Notes under the pieces: generated by a model
Database searches by the model: none
Told to the model about the DNA's origin: nothing
The model's input: only the letters and a program-made list of their open reading frames with translations
Translations under genes and position numbers: made by a program
DNA from: Jaltomata sinuosa
Lineage: Eukaryota > Streptophyta > Magnoliopsida > Solanales > Solanaceae
Direction of reading: 5' to 3'
Length of the DNA: 64,000 nucleotides
NCBI GenBank assembly: GCA_003996215.1
Contig: QJPP01003560.1
Location: 1 to 64,000, forward strand
Shown: in pieces, positions 1 through 10,900 of the stretch
How positions within the stretch are numbered: position 1 is the stretch's first letter
Layout of the letters: the number at the start of each line of letters is the position of its first letter

Positions 1-78
1 TATGACCAAGGGTTAGCTTGGGATCCTCGTGGTCTCGAGTCCCATGTTACATCTAGGGGGTAACCTTGGGGAGTGACA
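1..78 (+). repeat. 3' tip of a chromovirus-type LTR inserted into element A
   Basis: These bases match the reverse complement of the first ~80 bases of element H's LTRs (53556 on and 60577 on): a 'gaccaagggttagcttgg' block, a 'gggggtaac' block and the terminal 'gtgaca'. Directly after base 78 the sequence switches to the interior of element A's LTR, which in the 3' copy is at about 5199-5201. I infer an element or solo LTR of the H family that landed in A's 5' LTR; its body and other end lie left of the window. Confidence 0.7.
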
Positions 79-323
79 CTTTATATTGTAGTAGTTCTTG
101 TACTGGCTGATACTAGGTCTTGGGAGATTTTTTTGTGTATTTTGCTTTTTTTCTCCCTATCTATTTATGTTGCTCCATTTCTCTCTTATAATTGGTGTTT
201 GTTATCACTTTTTTGCCTCTTTCTCTGGTTAGCGCTTTACTTGTTATTCTGGGATAACGGTTAGCTTACCTATTGGTTGGTTATATTAGGTGCCATTATG
301 ACCTGAGAAATTGGATCGTGATA
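79..323 (+). repeat. Element A 5' LTR, 3' portion
   Basis: About 245 bases aligning with 5200-5442, sharing blocks such as 'gtagttcttgtactggctga' and 'aattggtgtttgttatcac'. The LTR ends with 'ggatcgtgata', four bases before the primer site. Its upstream part is displaced by the LTR tip at 1-78 and lies left of the window. The two A LTR copies differ by many substitutions and a few indels, suggesting an old insertion. Confidence 0.8.
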
Positions 324-326
324 GTT

Positions 327-338
327 TGGTATCAGAGC
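327..338 (+). other. Element A primer-binding site (tRNA-iMet)
   Basis: TGGTATCAGAGC, the usual complement of the 3' end of plant initiator methionine tRNA, begins four bases after the 5' LTR end. It fixes the element as plus strand and marks the start of its interior. Confidence 0.9.
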
Positions 339-504
339 CTAGGTTCATTGGTATCATTGGTACAAGAGAAAATATGATGATGTTCGTATCCTATCTTCGA
401 GGAGCTATTGGGCATTGTTAAGAAATTCAATCTTTTGATTCTCTATCATGCGTTCTTTACTCTGATCAACTTCTAATTATTTTTTATTTCATTATTTCTC
501 AGAT

Positions 505-2040
505 AGTTAGGACGGGGGCTATATCGACCGTGGCCGAGGCCCCTACACCGATAGCTAGGGCCTCAGCCAAGGGTATAGGTAAAGGTTGACCCCGAGGTCA
601 AGGTCGGGCATAAGTTACAACACTAGCTCAGAGCCAAGCCAGAGAGTTGTCACTAGAGCCTATTTATGATTAGGAGCCTGAGATTGGTCCACAGTTAGTA
701 CAAGAGGATCTACCACCTCAGCAGCCAGTGGGAAGGAATCAACCCAGCCTCCACCCAGGATTACAGCTTTACCAGCACTTCAGGCTTCCCTTACTCAGCT
801 GTTGAGTGTATTAGGAGGTATGACACACATTTTAATTTTAGGTATTCAGGATGTAGGAACGTATCCTTCTACTACAGATCCCCATATTAAGGTACCACCA
901 GTGCCATTTACTGCTCTACCAATGGTATCCCGAGCAATCATGACTTCTGAGGAGTAGAAGATATTGGGTCAATTTCTTAAATTGGCCCTGATGAGGTTTT
1001 CAGGCACTCTAGGAGAGGATGCACATGAGTTTCTTACCAGTTGTAGGGAGAGATTTCATAACCTTGGTTTAGTGGATTCCCATGAGGCATATTATACCGC
1101 TTTTCATCTTGATGGTTTGGCAAGAAAGTGGTAGAGGGATTATTCAAAGAGTAGATTATTTGGGTCCTTTTTTAAGACTTGGGCACAGTTCTCCGAGACC
1201 TTCTTAAAGAAGTACATGCCTCACAGTGAGCGTGAGATACTCAGGTATGCTTTTTAAGGTTGGAGTAGGGTTCTATGACAGTAGCTGAGTATGAGTTAAG
1301 ATTTCACGAGCTAGCCAAACATGCTACTATGATTCTGCCTATCAAGCATGAGAAGGTGAATTTCTTTATAAGTGGATTGAGACTTCAGCTTTGCTTAGCT
1401 ACAGAGAGCATGGTTCTTCGGTCCAGTCATTTTTAGATGTTGTTGACCACACCCACACTATTGAGAGTATTCATCGCGAGGCCCATGGGAGTAGTGATAA
1501 TAGGCAATGTTACTAGGATAGTTTCAGTGGATCACAGTTCAAAAGTACAGGTTTCCAGGGTAGGGGTTAGAAGCACCAGTATTTTCAGCCTAGTAGGCTG
1601 GTACATGCCTCTCTTCAGCTTTTGGGTAGTATCCAATCTGGGTTTAGTGGTCAGATCTTGAATCAATATTCGATGGGTTCATATTCTAGGTCTGCAGGCC
1701 ATGGTGGACATTCTGGTTTGACAGGTACTACTCATCAGGGAAGAGCTTCTTAGGGTTTTTATGATTGGGGGAGTTTGGACACTTTGCTAGAGATTGTCCC
1801 TGGCGTGGGATAGTTGCGACTTCAAAAGCTGCTCAGCCTCTTAGGATAGTGGTGCCACTAGCTAGAGGTGGTGCTTAGGGTGGTAGAGGTGGTCGTAGAG
1901 GTACTTAGTTGGGTAGGGCAGGTGGTCGTGTAGGTACTCAACCCAATAGTGGACGCAGACAGTTATATGCCATTCTTGGTAGACTAGAGGCTGAGGCTGA
2001 GGCTTTAGATTTCTTAATCACAGGTATGATTTTAGTTTGT
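505..2040 (+). pseudogene. Element A gag (broken)
   Basis: Capsid precursor of a Ty3/gypsy element. The capsid core is readable at about 985-1260, with segments like 'RFSGTLGEDAHEFL' and 'TFLKKYMPHSEREI', typical of the plant retrotransposon gag domain. An earlier Arg/Gly- and Pro-rich N-terminal stretch begins near 510. A zinc-knuckle remnant at about 1760-1810 keeps 'EFGHFARDCPWRG', but the upstream Cys-x2-Cys half is lost in a frameshift. Stops include TAG near 956 (GAG-TAG-AAG) and TAG after the tryptophan near 1131, plus one near 1255. Gly-rich repeats follow the knuckle to about 1940. It is non-functional. Confidence 0.8.
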
Positions 2041-2059
2041 CGCTAGCCAACATTGGTTT

Positions 2060-4262
2060 TATTTTATCTAGGATCTACTTATTCATGTACTTCTGTATAC
2101 TTTACATATCGATTTGGGGTTGACTAGTGAGCCTTTACCTGTGCCTGCATGTAGCTACTCCTGTAGATGATTTTTTAGTAGTGGATCGGGTGGTTAGATC
2201 TTGTGTGGTGACTATTCAGGAGTATGACACTTGACAGATCTTGTTGTGCTTGATATGGTTGATTTTGATACTATTCTAGGCATGGGCTAGTTATCCCCTT
2301 ATCATGCGGTCTTAGATTACTTTGCCAAGACTGTTACCTTATCCATGCCTGGGATACCCCTGGTTGTGTGGCACGGTTCTATTAGCCACGCGCTATTTGG
2401 GATAACTTATTATATTCAATGTAGGAGTTTGGTGTTGATGAGTTGTCTAGCTTATCTAGCTTATGTACGTGATGTTAGTGCCGATATTTCTTTGCTTGAT
2501 TCCGTTCATATGGACCGTAAGTTTATGGATGTCTTTCCTACCGACTTACCTAGCCTCTTTCCTGAGCATGATGTAGACTTTGCTATTGATTTTGAGCTGA
2601 GCACTCAGTCCATTTCTATTCTACCTTATCGTATGGCTCCTACTGAGTTGAAAGAGCTTAATATTCAACTTCAGGATCTTCTAGGTAAGGATATTATCTG
2701 GCAAAGTATTTCTCCTTAGGGTGCTCCTATCTTATTTGTGAAAAAAAAATGGCACTATGTGCATGTGCATTGATTACCGACAGTTGAATAAGATTACTAT
2801 AAAGAATAAGTATATGATGCCACATATTGTGATCTATTTGACCAGCTTTAGAGTGCAACCATATTTTCTAAGATTGACTTGAGATCTAGCAACCATCAGT
2901 TGAGGATTCGGGCGGTGGCATCCCTAAGACAACCTTCAGGACTCGCTACGGCCATTATGAGTTCCTGGTGGTGTCTTTTGGGTTGACCAATGCCCCAAAA
3001 GCGTTCATGGACTTCATGAACCATGTGTTCAGGCTATATTGGACTCCTTTTTGATAGTTTTCATTGATGAAGTTCTTGTCTACTCGAGGAGTAGGGAGGA
3101 GCACGAGGGGCATTTGAGGATAGGCTCTAGAGTTTGAGAGACTAGCGGCTTTATGCCAAGTTTTCAAAGTGTGAGTTCTAGATTGAGTTTGTAGCATTCT
3201 TAGGGCACATGGTGTCCAAGGATGGTATCATGGTAGACCTGGCGATGATTGAGGCAGTTCATGATTGGGCTAGGCCCACTTCTCCAACCGAGGTTCGTAG
3301 TTTTATTAGGTTAGCTGGTTACTGCAGAGCGAGGGTTTCTCTTCTATTGCAGCACCATTGACTAGACTAATTATGAAGGGTGTCCCATTTTAGTGGTCCG
3401 ATGAGTGTAAGTCAAGCTTTCCGAAGCTCAAGGCCTTATTAACTACAACTCCAATATTAAATCTTCCAGTTGAGGATAGTTTATTGTGATACATCAGGTG
3501 TTGGTTTGGTTGTGGTTTAATGCACTAGGGTGAAGTGATAACATATGCTTCTAGACAGTTGAAAGTGCATGAGCACAACTACCCCACCTATGACTTGGAT
3601 TTGACGGTGATGATTTTTGCTCTTAAGATTTGGAGGCATTACCTGTATAGTGTGCATTGTAAGATATTCATCGACCATCATAGCCTACAGTATATTTTGA
3701 TCCAGAAGGATCTTAATTCGAGGCAGCAGAGGTGGCTTGAGTTGCTGAAGGACTATGATATCATTATTTTTTTACTAGCCGGGAAAGGCAAATGTGGTAG
3801 AAGATACCTTGAGTCAAAAGGCGGTGAGTATAGGGAGTTTAGATTTTTTGTCAATTTTGGAGAGACCATTGGCCTTGGACATCCAGTCCCTTAGAAAATA
3901 GGTTGGTTTGGCTTTATATTTCTTACCCTAGGAGGATTCTTGCTTGAGTTAAGGCTCATCCTATGTTATTAGATCAGATTTGAGAGCGGCAATTTGAGGA
4001 TAGTCGACTATGTAGGCTTCGAGATCAGGTATTGAGAGGCAAGGCTAGGAGGGTGGCTTATATTCAGAGGGTGTCTTGAGATTTGAGGGCCACATTTGTG
4101 TTTCGAGGGTTGACGACTTGATTCGGTTTATATTGTAGGAGGCTCATTGTTCCAGATATTCCATTCATCCCAAGGTAGCTAAGATGTATAGGGACTTGAG
4201 ACAACGCTACTGGTGGAGCAGGATAAAGAGAGATATAGTGGAGTTCGTATCTCGGTGCTTGA
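2060..4262 (+). pseudogene. Element A pol (protease, RT, RNase H, partial integrase; broken)
   Basis: The protease C-terminal part is seen near 2240-2330 ('MVDFDTILGMG', normally ...GMDWL). The RT N-terminal part, open at 2345-2719, has 'SILPYRMAPTELKEL'. RT fingers follow to 2830, the palm to 3110 and the connection to 3400. The catalytic FIDD appears as F-I-D-E (about 3059-3071), so the second Asp is lost. RNase H (about 3480-3860) has 'TYASRQLKVHEHNYP', an open stretch of 119 codons, with a frameshift near 3785. Integrase keeps only the N-terminal zinc-binding region (about 4135-4262: 'MYRDLRQRYWW', 'FVSRCLN') and then stops; the DDE core and chromodomain are absent. Stops include TAG in the RT 'DQL*SA' position near 2848, where relatives have Gln. 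Confidence 0.85.
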
Positions 4263-4369
4263 ACCCTTGTCCGTTGTCAATTTCCTGCCTCTAAATTGTA
4301 AGTTTCTGACTCCAAATTTTGTGAAGTTCTCTATTTTAATTCTTGTTTTCTTCTTAGTCTTGGGGGATG

Positions 4370-5442
4370 ATTTAAGCATGTTATTAGGGATGGATCATGC
4401 TCAATTTTTGAGCATGTGATCCTTGTCCCACGAGGGACATAATCCTCAATTTAAATTTTGAAATTGGGATACAAATTTTGTGATTGCCCCATGGGTCCAA
4501 CCTTTGCAATATATGGCTGGAGGAGGAGTATACGATACTGTTGAGGTACTTCACCCATACCATACTGCATATCATGGCACGTTCTCACATGCATTTCCCT
4601 ATCAGGTTGATTGTTAGCTATTATTGCTTTTTGGTTTATATCCTCTGGGCTTATGTGGGGTTCGGTTGGGTCTATTATTTGTTGTTTGTACCTTCCGGGC
4701 TCATAGGGGTCCTGTTAGGTTATTCTTTGATTCTTTGTACCTTCCGAGCTTATAAGGGTTTGGTTAGGTTATAGCTAGGTCACTTTAATTTTCTTTGCTC
4801 TGCTTACTTTATATTTTTACCAGTTACTTACCTTTGCTTCCTAGTATTATCTAATTATGAGATGTTATTTGTTTTCTGAGCTCTCTTTCTTACCCCTTTA
4901 GTATATTCACATTTTATTATACTTTTACCTTATTTGAGCTCAATCAGCCTATTAATGCCTACTGGGTACTGCGTGTTTTGTTACTCATGCTACACTTTTG
5001 CATCTTTTCCCCTAATGCATAGCCTAGCACGAGTTCTCGTTGTTGACGCTGTTGATGCTGTCCTTGTGCCGAGTTACGGATCCAGAGATTCTGGGTGAAC
5101 TTTTGGCATCAAGAGTTGATCCATCTCCATCTACCTTGAGATTGGTCTTCTTTTGTATTTTGAAGACTGTTTGTATATATTTATGCTTGTATAGTATTCC
5201 TTATATTATAGTAGTTCTTGTACTGGCTGATACGAGGTCTTGGGGATTCTTTTGTATATTTTGCTCTTTTCCTCTCTATTTATTTATGTTGCAACGTTGC
5301 TCTCTTATAATTGGTGTTTGTTATCACATTTCTGCCTCTTTCTCTTGTTAGCTTGTTACTTGTCATTCCGAGCTAAAGGTTGGCTTACCTACTAGTGGGT
5401 TATAGTAGGTGTCATCATGATCTGAGAAATCAAATCGTGACA
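4370..5442 (+). repeat. Element A 3' LTR
   Basis: Only the last ~243 bases (5200-5442) can be aligned with the 5' copy. The upstream limit is estimated: integrase homology ends at 4262 and a purine run 'gggggatga' at 4363-4371 could be the polypurine tract. The body contains repeated 'cttccgggctcataggg / cttccgagcttataaggg' segments near 4690-4755. The LTR ends at 5442 in 'gtgaca'. Confidence 0.55.
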
Positions 5443-5860
5443 CGAACATAGGAGCTCACCACAACTTCGAAGATATCAAAAAGCACAAACCATAGTCACG
5501 AGGTCACTTGTACGTGGATATGCATCAGAAAGGATGAAGGAAAAGAGGTTGAGTACGATCCACTTGTACTTAGTAGGCATCATAGGTCGACCGAGCTTAA
5601 GCAGTTACTATATCAAATAAAAAATACTAAAATAATCCTGCACACAGAAAAGTCCCGGTAGTTCAATATCAATAATAATATGGTATATCTTAATCAAAAC
5701 AACAATTCAAATGATAATGCAAGACAATGATATGGGATAAAATGCAATGGTCATGCCTAGCAGTATACACCCCTTCTCAGTCGTTGCTAGAAGGTGAGAC
5801 CTATGGGAGACTCGTGAGGTCCATATACCCTTACTGGAATCCTCACAAAATCAATTACGT

Positions 5861-6045
5861 ATCATATATCTGCAGAATCCTATATTGGACTGAGTAAATA
5901 ACATATCATATATCTACGCTCAAAATTCTGCATCAGACTGAATAAGTAAAATATCAAATATTTGTGTCCAAAATCCTACATCAGACTGAACAAGTAAAAT
6001 ATCGTATATCAGTGTCTGGAATCCTGCAACGGACTGAATCAATAG
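5861..6045 (+). repeat. Degenerate ~48-bp tandem array in B's left LTR
   Basis: Four units begin with 'atcatatatct'-like sequence at 5861, 5904, 5953 and 6001, each followed by 'aatcctgcatcagactgaataagtaaa'-type text (consensus in words: AT-rich head, then 'tgca-cagactga'). Spacing is 43, 49 and 48 bases. The equivalent array is present in the right LTR at 12928-13103, so it predates the insertion. Confidence 0.7.
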
Positions 6046-7208
6046 AAAGTATTTCATTTTTTTTCAAAATAAATGCTTCCAATGGTACAATCAAGTATTT
6101 CATGAGATGAATGCATATGCATGAACACGAAATAACAACAATCCAATTACATTGATATGATCAAAATTTTAGAATCACAATAAGTTCATGAACACAGGCC
6201 ACGAGCCTCAATAAATCCAGGAATCTAAGTTCCTTATCCCCCGTCATAGCTTAAGCTCCAGTTTGTGCATCACAGTGATAATTCAACTCATTTTGTGCTT
6301 AAGTACACAATTTCACCCAACCCATAGCATGCTTTACACGATAAGTCCCCACCCAAGCAAAATCTACATAAAGTTAAGCCATAACCTACCTCGAAGCCAA
6401 ACAAAAGCGCCATAAACAACCACCAAAATGACTTATCTTTCAAAAAAGTCTCAATTCACCTTAAATTTATCAAGAACAAGTTTTACGCATAAACACGAGT
6501 CCAACGATATTCATATTGCTAAAGTTCTAAATTGGGTCCAAAAAGTCAACTCAAAAGTCAACCCCAAGCTCATAAGGGCAATACTGGAATGTTATTTTAA
6601 AATCATGTTACTCATAACTTAAGGAGTTCAAATATGAAATTTCATAAAAATGGAGTTAAAATCAACCTTGAAATTATCAAAATATCATTCTTGAATATTA
6701 CCGAGAAAATCCCAAATTACTAAGTTCAAACAAAGTTTAAAATGAGAAAATTTGGTAAATTTATGCCAAAATCAGTTCATCCATACTACAAGGACCTTAA
6801 TTTCCAAAAATCAACAAAAACTCATCACAAATTAATCCTAAAATGAAGAACTTTTTATTTCATAACCTTGGGGTTTCAAATCTCAACTTTATGAATCAAA
6901 ATCATAAAAAACGAAGAAGACATACTTGGAAAACGAATGAAAGGAGGTTAGAAACACATACCCAATGATCATACAAAAAAAACGAATCAAGAATCATCTC
7001 AATCATAGCTCTCTAGCTCCCAAAATGTCAAAAAAAACCTAAAATCCCAAAGTCTGTCTTTTAACATAGAGTTCAGGCGAGTCCTTCAGCGCAATCGCAC
7101 TCGCACTAGAATACAGCACTAGCTGTTCGTGCTAAAATAATCATATCTCCCTCATACAGACTCGAAAATGTGATGATTCTTTTGGTGTTGATTTCAAAAT
7201 TTTGATAC

Positions 7209-7860
7209 GGATCTAGTGGTACCCTCCAAACACCAAGAACAACTCATTTACTTCAGGTGATACTATGAAAATCCAAGGATGAAAAACTCCAAACTCTGAA
7301 CAAGTACCCAAAAATCATCTGAGACCTCCCAGACACAAATCAATAGTGCAAACTAGTTATAAAATACATTTCGGACTTGATGGAATCATCAAAATACCCA
7401 AACGAGATTATCTTGACTAATTGTTGATTGAAATCAACTCTTAACTTTGAAATCTTCAAATTTCCAAACGATGACTCAAAACTCATTCAAAAGCCTTAGG
7501 AATTGAACCAAACCTTGAACTAGACCAAAAATAATCCTCCGGACCTAATGGAATCATCGAAACTCGAAAACAACCTTTCTAATATCAAATGTTGACTTTG
7601 GTAACCTCTAATAAGTTTCAAACTTCCAAAACTCTTCAAAAGCTCATCTAAAAGTCTTCGAACCCGAACAAATAGTCCTACTAACCCAAAAATCATATTT
7701 CGGAGCTAATGGAGCTGACAAAATTTTTATATGAGCTAAACTTCTATAGATGTTGACTAAAGTCAACCATATCATCTATTCAATTTTCCAAAATGAGAAA
7801 CTTGCATAATTCTCAACTAACTACCTCAGGAACTATGCCACTTATTCTCGCTAATCAAAA
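7209..7860 (+). repeat. Degenerate ~165-bp tandem array in B's left LTR
   Basis: Units start at 'ggatctagtgg' 7209, 'ggacttgatgg' 7373, 'ggacctaatgg' 7541 and 'ggagctaatgg' 7702: spacing 164, 168 and 161. Each is preceded by a 'ccaaaaatcatatttc'-like tract and followed by 'aatcatc-aaa-ac' and 'gttgact'-type text. Units are diverged. The right LTR shows the first two heads (about 22540 and 22702) before element E cuts it off. Confidence 0.6.
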
Positions 7861-7930
7861 ATACCATAATACAACTACAAAAAGGGTTAAAATGATCAAA
7901 ATACACCAAACGTCAAAAATTACTATGAGG

Positions 7931-10900
7931 GTGGTTTCCTTATCCATTACTAAAACACATGTTCGTCCTTGAATATAGAGTAAGAAAAGTACCAAGACTA
8001 TCAAGCAACTGTAAATACCCATAGTAGACCTCATACCAACCTCAAGCAAAGATGACATTTGTAGTACCACTTGTTTACCCTAACTGTCAACATCTTCCTT
8101 TGTTTTAACTCTTAAAGCTACATCTCTAGTATACAAAACCCAAAATTCTCTAAGTATTTGATTTTCATACTTTTAAATTGCCTCTACACGCAATAACTGA
8201 GTTGATCATAACCATAGTTCTGAACATACCCAATTCACCAAAACCCAACATAGTCCCCATAATCTGATTATTATAAATCTAGTACCAAATCTATACCAAA
8301 AAAATAACATGACCTTACAAATCCTCTATTCGCGATTCCAAAATCGTCATTACTACCAAACACCCTTAGGATACACATTACCACTCTCTGAAACTTTGAG
8401 TTACGACTTTTTATTTCCCCTAAAAGGGATCTCTACTCTCCTGAGTCCATTCTAAGTATTTTTTTGTCAAAAACTTGCCTTATCCAAGGCCGATAGCGTT
8501 AATTCCAATTCTGATAGTATTGTTTCATCAAGCTGAAGCTGTTAAGTCAAAAATTGATATCAATTACATATAAATCTTCAAATGTCATGCTTCAACTACT
8601 ATTCTAACAATCATATGCTTATACCAAAACTTGGAGAAAACCACTGATCACCCTAATAACTTTTTATACCATCAACATACCCCTGTATACATCACCAAAT
8701 GTCTAAGCAACTCATCATACTAATCCATATAGTTCCTATCGACAAGGTAGTATCCATTCCACCTGAAATCCTCAATAAATCCTTAGAACTATAAGTCTTT
8801 TCAATAATACACCTATAATCCACCTGACATAAAGCAAACAATCTAACCTAACATAGAAATGCAAAATCACCCACATAACACTGATTATCAACCAAAACCA
8901 AATCCGTAGATGAGCCATTACTAAGTCCTTCATAAGTTTATGCCAAAGCCACTCCAGCTTCCATTAACGAATGTTCCAACTCATGTCAGATTAAAAGGTC
9001 GCAATCCAAAAAAATCTTCAACTCTGTACCAAGGATCAGATATAATATCCCTCATTTGTCAACTTATACTGATCATGCAATGCTGATAGAATTTCATATA
9101 ACTCTAAATACTTCTAATTCTCTAGTATAAGAGCCCTTTATTCTTTCCATTAACTCATTTACTATTCAATATTATTCGACACAAAGACCATGACATATTA
9201 CCTCATACTCTAAACCAAAACCTTTGAGTCAGATACTTTATTATGCCCTTTAACAACCTAAAATGATAATTTCTGCAACCCATGTGCTTTTCTATACACA
9301 AGTCCTCTAGAATTGACATTCTCAAAATTTCTTGTCTTACAATCCATACACCAACACAATTCAGTACCACAATTATAGCCTTACCATGAAAAGCCCAAAT
9401 TGTGATCTAAATTATGTAGAAAACTTTCCTTATCAATCGATATCAACCCATTACCTTAGGGATGATATAAAATCACACGCCTTAGTACACCACCAAATAG
9501 TTTCTCGTTGATCTGATCATGTTCGTTATTTGAAATATGAACCTTACTAGTTACCAAACCAAAAACCACTATAGAACCACCATAGAACTTATCATAGCAG
9601 TTGACCGTAATGTCTATAGACTTCTTTCTCCAAGCATACTTGGTAGGTTACAACCCATCCAAAAAAACACATGATAGTATTACCATAACCTAAACACGAC
9701 CCAAGTAACCACATCATTCTAAACCCAAGTCTCACTTCCTGAAGATGAATCCTTACCCTTTCAAATTGAAATAGATACACTCATGTCATATTCCATAACC
9801 AATCACTTTTACCATTGTAAGTTTAAATTCCTTTAAGTCTACTCAAGGAGTGTTTCAAAACACTATAAGTATTTCCATATAAACTAAGCCAATCACCAAA
9901 CCAAAAACCAAACCAGAACCACCATAGAACTTATCGTAGCAGTTGACCATAATGCCTATAGACTTCTTTCTCCAAGCATACTTGGTAGGTTACAACCCAT
10001 CCAAAAAAATACATGATAGTATTACCATAACCTGAACATGACCCAAGTAACCACATCATTATAAACCCAAGTCTCACTTCCTGAAGATGAATCCTTACCA
10101 TTTCAAATTGAAATAGATACCCTCATGTCATATTCCATAACCAATCACGTTTACCATTGTAAGTTTAAATTCCTTTAAGTCTACTCAAGGAGTGTTTCAA
10201 AACACCATAAGTATTTCCATATAAACTAAGCCAATCACCAAAGTAGTAACAACTGCAAATCCTGGACACCTGAAGGTTTTCCCTACCTTACTAGAATGTT
10301 TTAACCAGAAAGACTTCTAAATTAGTTGTATCACAAATACGACCCATCACAACATCTTTTCATTAAATCTAACCGATAGTCCTAGTCATTCGACAAGATT
10401 GGTCTTATTGTTGATATGATACTTCAAACGACGAATGCACTAGTTGAATCCCAAAAAACAATCTGTCATAACACGCACATTCCCACTAACATTTTCAGAT
10501 GATCCCATATAAGCATACTCGCTTAAAACTTCCTTTATCCACAAGCTCAGTATCCCAATATCAGTCCACTCCTCTTGTTCTCAATTAATATCATTAGCCC
10601 TCAATTAAAACTCCAAAATTCACCTCACAACCAGAATATGTTAATACCTACCATTGATCCACCATTTTAATTTCCCTTATAAACCAACACCTCATTCAAG
10701 TGTCTGTAGTAAAAACTAATTGTCCCTTCAAATCTAAATGCAGTGCCAAACTCAATTATCCAAATAGATGAAACAACTGATAGCTCTTTAGGTAATTAGC
10801 CTTTACACTCGTTAACTGATATATTTGTTTCCATTCATTACTTGCTCTACCCTGGTAGTACCACATCATGAAAGCCCACAAGATCCATAATTTTTCTATA

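Larger units (their letters stand above)
79..5442 (+). mobile_element. Element A: degenerate Ty3/gypsy (chromovirus-like) retrotransposon
   Basis: A decayed plus-strand Ty3/gypsy element. Order seen: partial 5' LTR, tRNA-iMet primer site, gag, protease, reverse transcriptase, RNase H, the N-terminal part of integrase, then the 3' LTR. The rest of integrase and any chromodomain are missing; pol breaks off near 4262 shortly before the 3' LTR. Stops and frameshifts occur throughout, so it is not autonomous now. Its LTR ends in 'gatcgtgata', like element B's LTR end (reverse complement at 12194), so A may be a coding relative of B. After the final 'gaca' at 5442 the sequence is an internal point of B's LTR (equivalent to 12501), so I infer that A inserted into B's left LTR with candidate target site CGAAC; the other copy would lie left of the window. 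Confidence 0.85.
5443..7930 (-). repeat. Element B left (3') LTR, truncated at its outer end
   Basis: Aligns with 12501-13583 and 21848-22735 in the right LTR. The right-hand limit is approximate; it is placed from the pre-PPT hairpin remnant at 7961-7974, which in related elements lies 20-25 bases from the LTR edge. It contains two internal tandem arrays, listed separately. No gene is seen; short open frames here are not supported. Confidence 0.7.

Noticed and set aside
327..338. tRNA-like matches (TGGTATCAGAGC and complements) at several places
   Set aside because: These are primer-binding sites adjacent to LTRs; no cloverleaf or anticodon arm follows, so they are not tRNA genes.
1437..1661. 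A 74-codon open frame in element A
   Set aside because: It is out of frame with the readable gag text at the same place, which continues the capsid and linker region; a shadow.
7855..8070. A 71-codon hydrophobic frame on the minus strand at the edge of B's interior
   Set aside because: Looks like a membrane peptide by composition only; it spans the LTR/interior boundary and the pre-PPT hairpin, so it is AT-rich chance.
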